Origin: JAGVVZ01 sp964372465
Lineage (GTDB): Archaea; Aenigmatarchaeota; Aenigmatarchaeia; CG10238-14
Length of the DNA stretch: 22,890 nt
Assembly (NCBI GenBank): GCA_964372465.1
Contig: CAYJRA010000012.1
Location: 1-22,890 of the forward strand
Direction of reading: 5' to 3'
Shown one piece after another: positions 14,937 to 21,742 of this stretch (position 1 is its first letter; each line of letters begins with the position of its first letter). Under the pieces are notes generated by a model. The model was not told the origin of the DNA. It saw only the letters and a program-made list of their open reading frames with translations, and made no database searches. The position numbers and the translations under genes were made by a program.

Positions 14937-15479
14937 TCAGACAGTTGTTGTTGTAGTACTAGTAGCTGATGTGGATGTCGTGGTTGGTGAATTTTGCGTG
15001 GTTGTGGTTGTATCTGAAATTATTTTTGCTCCAGAACAAATTAAAATGTCACTATCTTTTACTTCTTTTCTTTTTAAATAGATGTCACTATTTGATTTTA
15101 TTTCATTCTCATTAAAGCTTACATATATTGTGTGTGAATTTATTGTAGGCAATTTACACTCATCTATCTGAATAACCTGAATGGATTCGTCCCAATTAGA
15201 ACTGACGCGTTTTATATCATCAATAGTAATTTTGTTTTTTGATGTTGCATAGAAATTGTTGCATTGCCCTGTTGAAAACCCGTATAGGATGTCTTTAAAG
15301 TCATTGAAACTAATTGCTGTGTCATTAAATTCAATGCATTGAAATGTGACATTATAAACAATCCTATCTAGTGTTTTTGGTGCTTGTTTATAGAAAAAAT
15401 TAATTATTCCTATTCCAACAAATACAACAATAACCAGTAAGAAAAATAAAAGTATATACTCGACAGCCAACCCTTTCAT
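14937..15479 (-). CDS. Pilin-like membrane protein with threonine-rich C-terminal tail
   Basis: Not recognised by family. From ATG at 15479 it has 180 residues: a very short start (MKG), a long hydrophobic helix (LAVEYILLFFLLVIVVFVGIG) with a glutamate near its start as in type IV pilins, an outward domain with four cysteines, and a tail of about 24 residues that is mostly Thr and Ser. Such tails are usual sites of O-glycosylation in archaeal surface proteins. The frame also opens at 15488, but AGGAT before the ATG at 15479, two bases past the preceding stop, favours the shorter form. It is the last gene of the envelope operon; its 3' end converges on rnhB across 32 bases. Confidence 0.7.
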   Translation of the reverse strand: MKGLAVEYILLFFLLVIVVFVGIGIINFFYKQAPKTLDRIVYNVTFQCIEFNDTAISFNDFKDILYGFSTGQCNNFYATSKNKITIDDIKRVSSNWDESIQVIQIDECKLPTINSHTIYVSFNENEIKSNSDIYLKRKEVKDSDILICSGAKIISDTTTTTQNSPTTTSTSATSTTTTTV

Positions 15480-15481
15480 TT

Positions 15482-15916
15482 TTAACATCCTATTGTTATG
15501 TTCTCATTTATCCAATCATATTGCACGAAAAGTGAAGTAGCATCTCTGGAACATAAAATAGAGCAACGTTTGGATACTTCAGAACTTAGAGGCGTTTTCT
15601 TAGCTACGGTTGTTGGGTTTGAAGCTTTTTCTAAAGATATTACATAGCACATGGACATTTCTTTGCATTCTCCTCTTTTATTCTTTTCCCAGCATAAATT
15701 GCAGTATTTTTCTAAAACTTCCTTAGTCACGGTGCTCTCAGTAGATGTGGTTGGCGTTATCCCACATTTTTCTATCCGATTTTCCTTTTCGCAAGAAGAG
15801 GGGAGCAAGCATAAATTAAGTATTTTGTCTTTGAATTGCACCATAATTGCTACCAGAATTAGTACAACAATCAAATATAAAAGAAATTTGAATACAGTTT
15901 CTAGTTCGAAACCCAT
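15482..15916 (-). CDS. Small cysteine-rich pilin-like membrane protein
   Basis: Not recognised by family. A 144-residue protein with an N-terminal helix (FKFLLYLIVVLILVAIMVQF, about 9-28) preceded by GFELE, whose acidic residue recalls the pilin Glu. The rest lies outside the membrane: about ten cysteines, a short Thr/Ser stretch (TPTTSTESTVT) and a Cys at the very C-terminus. The cysteines suggest disulfide bonds in an extracytoplasmic domain. Its ATG follows the preceding stop directly (TGAATG) with GAGGCGAG upstream, so translation is likely coupled. Part of the envelope operon. Confidence 0.7.
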   Translation of the reverse strand: MGFELETVFKFLLYLIVVLILVAIMVQFKDKILNLCLLPSSCEKENRIEKCGITPTTSTESTVTKEVLEKYCNLCWEKNKRGECKEMSMCYVISLEKASNPTTVAKKTPLSSEVSKRCSILCSRDATSLFVQYDWINENITIGC

Positions 15917-16426
15917 TCAGCTCGCCTCTATTGTTTTGCTAGTTGAATTGTAGGCTATGCCTATTGTCTTTGATTTGTTTATTTTGCCTAATTTCCAAGT
16001 CAATATATCCGGATTGACATTGCTTGAAGAAATGCTGTTTTTTACCATAGTATCATCCACTTCACCGTTGACGCCTCTCACTGTCACTTCATAGCAAATC
16101 TGGTTTTGGCCAACATTTATTTTGCCTGTTTTTTCCCAACATGCAATAATATATGAAGCGATAGTAAAAGCTATTCTGTCAGGGTCTCTAGATTCAATTT
16201 CAGTTGTTTCTATGTATACTGGAACATCCTTCTGGCAATATAATGGAATTTCCGGCTTTAAATCAGTCGGCAGCGGCAAAATACTTCTAAGGCCTTGGAA
16301 CACGCTGCAAAAAATGTTTTTCATGGAAGGTGATATCTTGCTGTTGATTATAATCAGGATGAGAACAATGGTTATCATTGCAAGAATAAGATATGCAACC
16401 GTTGATAATGCTATTCCCTTTGTCAT
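15917..16426 (-). CDS. Pilin-like membrane protein of unknown function
   Basis: Not recognised by family. From the ATG at 16426 it has 169 residues: MTKG, then a hydrophobic helix (IALSTVAYLILAMITIVLILIII), then an outward domain with four cysteines and a Ser/Thr-containing end. TKG before the helix resembles a class III signal site. The open frame extends to 16558, but that part overlaps the preceding gene and is charged and unlike a signal; 16426 is the better start although no strong Shine-Dalgarno is present. An AT-rich TATA-like element at 16451-16462 could give this gene and the two after it their own transcript. Part of the envelope operon. Confidence 0.65.
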   Translation of the reverse strand: MTKGIALSTVAYLILAMITIVLILIIINSKISPSMKNIFCSVFQGLRSILPLPTDLKPEIPLYCQKDVPVYIETTEIESRDPDRIAFTIASYIIACWEKTGKINVGQNQICYEVTVRGVNGEVDDTMVKNSISSSNVNPDILTWKLGKINKSKTIGIAYNSTSKTIEAS

Positions 16427-16475
16427 TGATAACAATTGATCATTTGAGAATTTAAAAATAAAGCAGAATTCGTAT

Positions 16476-17858
16476 TTAAGGTGCGCCTGGCGGCGACGGC
16501 TTTTCTCCCTGTGGTTTTGGTCCGGGTTCAGGTTTTGGTTCACCTTGTTCTCTTTCAAATCCTCCTTTTACATCTTCTGGAGTTGATGGGGATGACGATC
16601 CTGATGACTCTGAAGGTGTTGAAGGTGTACCAGTTCCGCTACCCGAACCGCCTCCGCTCCCTGTTCCCACATTCACTGCTTCCTTCTCTATTGTCTTTTC
16701 TTCTATTGGGCCTGGCGCCACTTTCCCGCAATCACATGCATTTGGAGGTGGACTACCAAATGTTCCTCTTTTCTCGCAGGCTGCTTGCTGTTCAAATGAG
16801 AAGTATGTCTTTACACTAAACTTGAGATATCTATCCCCTCCTAGTTCTGGCACAGAGAGTGCATATTTCTTGTCAACACATGTGAAAATTACAGAAACAC
16901 CTGCTTTTACATCTTTCTTATCGTAAACACAAGTAACAGCTGCTTTAGCTAAACCATATGACAAAATATCATCTACGCACAGCTTATCATTTCTGTTTGT
17001 GTCGCATTGCTGACATTTGTTTTCCTCGAATGGACCGCACACGCCTTTGGGTTTACAGTATGCGGGGCTTAGATCCAAATAACACATGTGTGTGTTGCCT
17101 GTGCATTCAATGAAGGGGTCGTCACTGAATATTCTATTTTCTAATTCCAAAACTCCCTTGTTGACAATTTTTCTGATAACACACTCGTTGAGCGAAGGGC
17201 AAGAACTGCAACCGCCACAATTTATGTTTTGACAACCACAGGCTTCACTAGCACAACTATCGCATGCATTGTCAAACACTTTTGTTGTTTTAGACCATTT
17301 TTCAAATCCTCTGAATAATTTCCAAAATCTGTCCCTTACAAGAATATCTGAGAAAATGTTGTTGTCTGAAAATACGTTGTTGTCTCCGCCTGATATTCTT
17401 ATGTTACTGCCATACAAGCTTATGCCAAACCGCTCATCCAATGATCCGGAGTTCAATTTATCTGGCGTTACGTCAAAATTTACACAACTGCCTTTTTTCA
17501 CATCAATTTTTAATAAGGGCTCTGAAAATTTTAGGTTACTGATATATGAGTTAAAGTTGTCTTCTGTGACACTGCCTAAATCGTTTATAATTACTTTGTA
17601 GCTGGGTGGTGTTGCTTTATTGCAATAATATGTCCTAGCTTCTTGAGCAACTTCATATGTTGCTTTATAAGTTGCCAACTGCAGAGAGCTTCTCGAGAAT
17701 CCTTTTATTATATCCAAATATTTTGCAAATTTATTATATGCCTCTGATGTGGTTATCCTGTTTCTGATTGAGAACTGGTTGAACGTGGTTGAAGCCCACA
17801 GTACAGCAAGGACTGCGACAATCATTACTACGATTAATATGCTACTCTGTCCAGACAT
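16476..17858 (-). CDS. Cysteine-rich pilin-like surface protein, paralogue A
   Basis: Not recognised by family. From the ATG at 17858 it has 460 residues. MSGQSSILIVVMIVAVLAVL is a class III-like signal and membrane helix with Q after SG, but with no basic residue before it. A helix-rich stretch follows (to about 72), then a domain with more than 20 cysteines, including closely spaced CxxC and CGC groups near 205-235, and NDKLCVDDIL. The C-terminal 85 residues are low-complexity Gly, Ser, Pro and acidic, probably a flexible stalk. It is a tandem paralogue of the next gene upstream, with the first 70 codons identical in DNA. Disulfide-rich surface or fibre protein is inferred. Confidence 0.75.
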   Translation of the reverse strand: MSGQSSILIVVMIVAVLAVLWASTTFNQFSIRNRITTSEAYNKFAKYLDIIKGFSRSSLQLATYKATYEVAQEARTYYCNKATPPSYKVIINDLGSVTEDNFNSYISNLKFSEPLLKIDVKKGSCVNFDVTPDKLNSGSLDERFGISLYGSNIRISGGDNNVFSDNNIFSDILVRDRFWKLFRGFEKWSKTTKVFDNACDSCASEACGCQNINCGGCSSCPSLNECVIRKIVNKGVLELENRIFSDDPFIECTGNTHMCYLDLSPAYCKPKGVCGPFEENKCQQCDTNRNDKLCVDDILSYGLAKAAVTCVYDKKDVKAGVSVIFTCVDKKYALSVPELGGDRYLKFSVKTYFSFEQQAACEKRGTFGSPPPNACDCGKVAPGPIEEKTIEKEAVNVGTGSGGGSGSGTGTPSTPSESSGSSSPSTPEDVKGGFEREQGEPKPEPGPKPQGEKPSPPGAP

Positions 17859-17863
17859 ACAAA
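17647..17863 (-). repeat. 217-base perfect direct repeat, copy A
   Basis: Identical base for base to 18968-19184, same orientation, 1321 bases apart. It covers five bases before the start codon and the first 70 codons of paralogue A (signal, membrane helix, first helices). Identity ends abruptly on both sides. Confidence 0.97.
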
Positions 17864-17886
17864 CACTCATATCGGATAGCACTAAT

Positions 17887-17894
17887 TATTTATA
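17887..17894 (-). promoter_or_regulatory. Possible TATA box for paralogue A
   Basis: TATAAATA on the minus strand in the 52-base gap between the two paralogues, about 32 bases before the ATG at 17858. It could allow paralogue A and later genes to be transcribed apart from the upstream operon genes. Confidence 0.4.
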
Positions 17895-17910
17895 ATATCC
17901 TCTGATTAAA

Positions 17911-19179
17911 CTAAGGTGCCTTTGGAGTTGGTGGAGGCTGTCCGCCACCGCCACCGCCACCGGCGGCGCCACCGGCGGCTACTACAACAAATACAGGTAC
18001 GCATGAACAGGCATCTGGTGGTGGTATATTGAAGTTTCCTTTTTCTTGGCATACACCTTCCTGTTGGAATGAGAAGTATGCTTTTGTGACAAACTTAAGA
18101 TATCTCGTACTACTTGATGCAGAACTTGAAGACTCTGGAACTGGCAGCGCATATTTCTTGTCAGTACATGTGAAAACCGCATTAACGGCTGCTTTTACAT
18201 CTTTCATTTCAACAACACAATCATATGATACAAGCTTTTGTTCTGCTGCACGGACTAAACCATATTTCAAAATATCATCTACGCACAGCTTATCATTTCT
18301 GTTTGTGTCGCAATTCTTGCACATATTCTCTTCCCATTGGTCGCACGTGCCTTTTGCCTTACAAGGAACTTTTCTTATATCCAAATGGCATGTAGTGGTA
18401 TATCCGGTACATTCTATAAATGGATCTGGTTGTCCACTCTCATCTAGGAATATCTTATTATTTAATTCCAAAACACCTTTCCTGATAACATTTTGGGTGA
18501 TGCAAGAATTAAGCGGGGGGCACGAACTACATGCTCCACAATCGGTGCTCACACATCCGCATCCCGAAGTCGCACAACTGTTACAGCCTTGTTCGAATAC
18601 TTTTGTTGTTTTGTACCATTTTTCAAATCCTCTGTATAATTTCATGAACCTGTCTCTAACAAGAATATCTGAGAAAATGTTGTTATCCGAAAATACGTTG
18701 TTGTCTCCGCCTGATATCTTGACATTGCTGCCATATGAGCTTATGCCAAACTGTTCGTCTAGTGCTCCTGAATCTAATTTATCCTTAGTTACATCAAAAC
18801 CGACACAGTTGCTGCCTTTCACATCAATTTTTAGCAAAGGTTCCGAAAACTTCAGATTGTCAACATAACTATTAAATGCATCTTTTGTTACACCTTCCAG
18901 ATCATTTAGGATTACTTTGTAGCTGGGTGTGTATGGTTGATTGCAATAATAAGTTCTGCCTCCCTGGGCAACTTCATATGTTGCTTTATAAGTTGCCAAC
19001 TGCAGAGAGCTTCTCGAGAATCCTTTTATTATATCCAAATATTTTGCAAATTTATTATATGCCTCTGATGTGGTTATCCTGTTTCTGATTGAGAACTGGT
19101 TGAACGTGGTTGAAGCCCACAGTACAGCAAGGACTGCGACAATCATTACTACGATTAATATGCTACTCTGTCCAGACAT
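17911..19179 (-). CDS. Cysteine-rich pilin-like surface protein, paralogue B
   Basis: Not recognised by family. 422 residues with the same plan as paralogue A: identical first 70 residues (class III-like signal MSGQSS and membrane helix), a helical stretch, a cysteine-rich domain (CNSCATSGCGC, CGACSSCPPLNSC, NDKLCVDDILKYGL, TCTDKKYALPVPE, RYLKF) and a shorter low-complexity end, here a run of seven glycines followed by prolines. Outside the first 70 codons the two differ by many substitutions and small insertions, though the cysteines are largely kept. The ATG at 19179 overlaps the upstream gene by 17 bases, with GGTT about ten bases before it. Confidence 0.75.
   Translation of the reverse strand: MSGQSSILIVVMIVAVLAVLWASTTFNQFSIRNRITTSEAYNKFAKYLDIIKGFSRSSLQLATYKATYEVAQGGRTYYCNQPYTPSYKVILNDLEGVTKDAFNSYVDNLKFSEPLLKIDVKGSNCVGFDVTKDKLDSGALDEQFGISSYGSNVKISGGDNNVFSDNNIFSDILVRDRFMKLYRGFEKWYKTTKVFEQGCNSCATSGCGCVSTDCGACSSCPPLNSCITQNVIRKGVLELNNKIFLDESGQPDPFIECTGYTTTCHLDIRKVPCKAKGTCDQWEENMCKNCDTNRNDKLCVDDILKYGLVRAAEQKLVSYDCVVEMKDVKAAVNAVFTCTDKKYALPVPESSSSASSSTRYLKFVTKAYFSFQQEGVCQEKGNFNIPPPDACSCVPVFVVVAAGGAAGGGGGGGQPPPTPKAP
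17938..17978 (-). repeat. GC-rich simple repeat encoding a glycine run
   Basis: On the plus strand this reads as repeated CCACCG/CCGCCA units ending in GGCGGC palindromic sequence, almost pure G+C in an AT-rich genome. It encodes the Gly/Ala-rich end of paralogue B. Units of six bases keep the frame, so copy-number change would alter length only. Confidence 0.7.
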
Positions 19180-19184
19180 ACAAA
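18968..19184 (-). repeat. 217-base perfect direct repeat, copy B
   Basis: Partner of the repeat at 17647-17863, covering the first 70 codons of paralogue B and five bases upstream. The upstream part lies inside the coding end of the preceding gene. Confidence 0.97.
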
Positions 19185-19654
19185 TAACCTTTTATAACCT
19201 CATTATTAATTGTCGGCGTCGCTAATAAAAGTTCAAAACTTTGTATATCGGTTGACCTTGGTTTTTCATGACCCAGTCTAAACGGCTTCGATTCTTTTAT
19301 CGGCACTTCCAACTGCCATCTGTCATCAAAATAAATATTGAAAAAATTTGTTGTCATGTTATCCACATCAATATTCGGATATCCTTCCCCGTAATATACT
19401 GGGGTTTTATTTAATATAATTCTGTCAGCAAGAAATATCGGCAAATTCATCTGTGTTCCAGAAATTTTTGAATAATAAAAATCGTTAACAGCATTCAATA
19501 CTCTGTTGTATGTATGATAATTTACGATGGACTGCTCGGTTTTCTTTTGCGGCGATATGATTATAAGATAGAATAAAATAAAAACGACGGAAATACTCAC
19601 AACTAGAATGGCAAAATCCAACATTTCCCTTGTTTGACCCTTATTCGCCTTCAC
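19163..19654 (-). CDS. Pilin-like membrane protein with class III-type signal
   Basis: Not recognised by family. 163 residues: MKANKG, then QTREMLDFAILVVSISVVFILFYLIII. The basic start, glycine before glutamine and a glutamate at +4 make this the closest match in the window to the archaeal class III (pilin/archaellin) signal QxSxExxxL. The outward domain of about 125 residues has no cysteine and looks beta-rich (YLYVWTE at the end). The start is GTG at 19654, overlapping the VWA stop as GTGA, so translation is coupled. Its 3' end overlaps paralogue B. A fibre subunit or assembly partner is inferred. Confidence 0.7.
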   Translation of the reverse strand: MKANKGQTREMLDFAILVVSISVVFILFYLIIISPQKKTEQSIVNYHTYNRVLNAVNDFYYSKISGTQMNLPIFLADRIILNKTPVYYGEGYPNIDVDNMTTNFFNIYFDDRWQLEVPIKESKPFRLGHEKPRSTDIQSFELLLATPTINNEVIKGYLYVWTE

Positions 19655-21120
19655 ACGACCACGTCTATTTCATTACCAGTAGCTCTTACATTCAATATAT
19701 ATGTTCCGGGGTTATTTATATTATCTAAATTTATTTTTTTGTCACAAGATAAAACTTTGCAAACTTCCTTCTTATCTACATCCATGCAAATCTTGTTGAC
19801 ACCATTATCATTTTTAAGAAATGTTCTATATGATAGCCTAACTGACTTTTGCAGGTCTGTGTTTGTTAAACAGGCCCCATCCAGAACACTAGCCACTCTT
19901 TCGAGTTCTCCATCAAATAAATAAATTGTTATTTTTCCTGGCTGAAGATCTGTTGCATTATATCTTATTGATACAGGCAGGGATACTGAAAGCGTATTAT
20001 ATAAACTGTTTTTCTCTGAATGCGATTCCGATCCAAAAGTCCATTCTTCTTTCGTTTCTGTTGCTTTTGGAACACCCTTACCTAATTCACAGAATATTGA
20101 CTTCAATTTTCCAACAGATGTGGAGAGATAATATCTACCATTTGTTTTTTGAGACATGCATCTTAATTGATTGCCGCCATAATCTATCTCCACATCACAT
20201 GCACTCTGTGTGTAAAGACCTATTGTAAATATGTGAATATTTGGGCTGGCTTGGCTAACCGCATAATCACAGACAGCATTCTCTGATGGGCATGAGTTGC
20301 AGTAATTCTTCCATGCGGGACATCCTTCTCCACCTACATATTCAGGTGCACAATCCCCGCATGTCTCACAACCATCTGTCAATAACACTAACATTTTATA
20401 TACAGAAGGGTCTGGAGATTGTTGCTTCAAAATATCTGCAGATAATCTTACAGCTTCTCTTATAGGAGTTGCTTGTAATGTGGATATTGAATTTATCAAT
20501 CCCGTCAACCTAGCGCGATTGTTACCCTTACCCAACATGATTAGATCGGACAATTTTTCTATATTGCTACAGTCTCTGAATGCAACCAAGCCCACTCTGT
20601 CAGTATCACTTGCACACTCTACAAAACTAGCTGCAGCGCTTCTTGCATAAACTATTTTATCATCCCATTCCATACTCTTACTTGCATCGAGAGTCAATAC
20701 TATATCTCTGCCACCATAAGGTATAGAACCCCCTTTACCGGAATCAACTCTTGTCAAATCCGATTTTTCTACGGTAATATAATATCCGTAATTGAAATTC
20801 CTTGCGCAATTTGGCTCGGAATATTTGTATTTATCAGTAAATTCTTGTATTTTGTCTATATCAAGAACCCTGTGAGATATTTCATTTATTTTTTGATCGC
20901 CTGGTTTTATTTCCTCCTTATATGCCAAACATGAATCATATCCAGCCAATTGATCTAGAATGTTTTCAGCGACTATTCTCAAATCAACCTTTTCATTTAA
21001 TTCAGAATATTTTCTAGTAGTAGATACGTATTGAAATGTGAAGAAGCTGATCAGAATTAAAACTAGAATTAAATAAACGCTTTTGACGAAAAATTTACTG
21101 TCGCCTTTCATATTTATCAT
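19651..21120 (-). CDS. Membrane-anchored von Willebrand factor A (VWA) domain protein
   Basis: A 489-residue surface protein. A membrane helix (SVYLILVLILISFFTFQYV, about 14-32) follows a short basic start; the VWA domain starts near 138. Its metal-ion-dependent adhesion site is complete: DASKS at 145-149, T218 in LQATP, and D249 in LLTDG. A cysteine cluster (CETCGDCAPEY...CPAWKNYCNSC) is inserted just after the last MIDAS motif, and the region after about 360 forms a beta-rich C-terminal domain. VWA domains bind protein or glycan ligands through the metal; a role in adhesion or in pilus tip function is inferred. ATG codons at 21120 and 21111 are both possible starts. It follows directly on the preceding gene (TAAATG). 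Confidence 0.88.
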   Translation of the reverse strand: MINMKGDSKFFVKSVYLILVLILISFFTFQYVSTTRKYSELNEKVDLRIVAENILDQLAGYDSCLAYKEEIKPGDQKINEISHRVLDIDKIQEFTDKYKYSEPNCARNFNYGYYITVEKSDLTRVDSGKGGSIPYGGRDIVLTLDASKSMEWDDKIVYARSAAASFVECASDTDRVGLVAFRDCSNIEKLSDLIMLGKGNNRARLTGLINSISTLQATPIREAVRLSADILKQQSPDPSVYKMLVLLTDGCETCGDCAPEYVGGEGCPAWKNYCNSCPSENAVCDYAVSQASPNIHIFTIGLYTQSACDVEIDYGGNQLRCMSQKTNGRYYLSTSVGKLKSIFCELGKGVPKATETKEEWTFGSESHSEKNSLYNTLSVSLPVSIRYNATDLQPGKITIYLFDGELERVASVLDGACLTNTDLQKSVRLSYRTFLKNDNGVNKICMDVDKKEVCKVLSCDKKINLDNINNPGTYILNVRATGNEIDVVV

Positions 21121-21741
21121 TTAACCATGTGTTTGAGTCTCTTGTTTTGTCGCATTGCTGCTTCTCTTATAAGACACAACTACAATAATTATGATTATTA
21201 TTAAGATAAACGAAACTACAAACAATACAATTGAGGTGTTCGATTGGGGCCGAATTGGCTTTTCAGAACTTTTTAAACAATCTTCCGGACAGTTTATCTC
21301 ATCTTCGTAATCTGAACATGAACTATCTCTATTACACAAATAGTCTTTAACATTCAGTTCAAAAATTACTGCATTATTGTGTGTTATCTGGATCTTTTTA
21401 GCATGCTGAGAAAAAGGCAATTTTAGGTAAATATTTCTCTCTTTCAATTGAATTTGATCCAAGCCCGTCTCTGAAATTGGGCTGGCGATAAAACTTATAG
21501 TGAGAGGCTTTTCAAAAATAACTTTATCGTCAAATGAAAATATTTTTATGGAATATCCGACACTTCTACTTGAGAATGTTGAAATTTTACCTTCTTCTAT
21601 GCCGAAATTCTTAAGCAGTATTGTATCGTTTCTATAAACAATGATATTTAAAGCAAAGATTTTTTGAATTTCTTGGGATGATGCAATGCCAATTAAAGAA
21701 AATAAAAAAATAACTACTATGATTTTGTATATGTGTCTCAC
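21121..21741 (-). CDS. Secreted single-pass membrane protein with Cys/Asp motif
   Basis: Not recognised by family. From GTG at 21741 it has 206 residues: a classical signal peptide (RHIYKIIVVIFLFSLIGIASSQ), an outward beta-rich domain, the motif CNRDSSCSDYEDEINCPEDC near 140-160, then a C-terminal membrane helix (about 168-192) and a short basic tail. The Cys/Asp motif recurs in archaeal surface proteins and may bind calcium; that is inference. An ATG at 21753 is in frame, but GGGTG five bases before the GTG, placed just after the upstream stop, favours 21741. Type I membrane topology differs from the pilin-like plan of its neighbours. Confidence 0.7.
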   Translation of the reverse strand: MRHIYKIIVVIFLFSLIGIASSQEIQKIFALNIIVYRNDTILLKNFGIEEGKISTFSSRSVGYSIKIFSFDDKVIFEKPLTISFIASPISETGLDQIQLKERNIYLKLPFSQHAKKIQITHNNAVIFELNVKDYLCNRDSSCSDYEDEINCPEDCLKSSEKPIRPQSNTSIVLFVVSFILIIIIIIVVVSYKRSSNATKQETQTHG

Positions 21742-21742
21742 A

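Noticed and set aside
16427..16558. Longer N-terminus of the pilin-like protein ending at 15917
   Set aside because: These codons overlap the end of paralogue A and add a charged stretch before an otherwise normal signal helix.
18029..18868. 279-codon plus-strand open frame
   Set aside because: It lies wholly opposite paralogue B, whose cysteine-rich protein has a clear paralogue. The plus-strand product has no recognisable motif or ribosome binding site.
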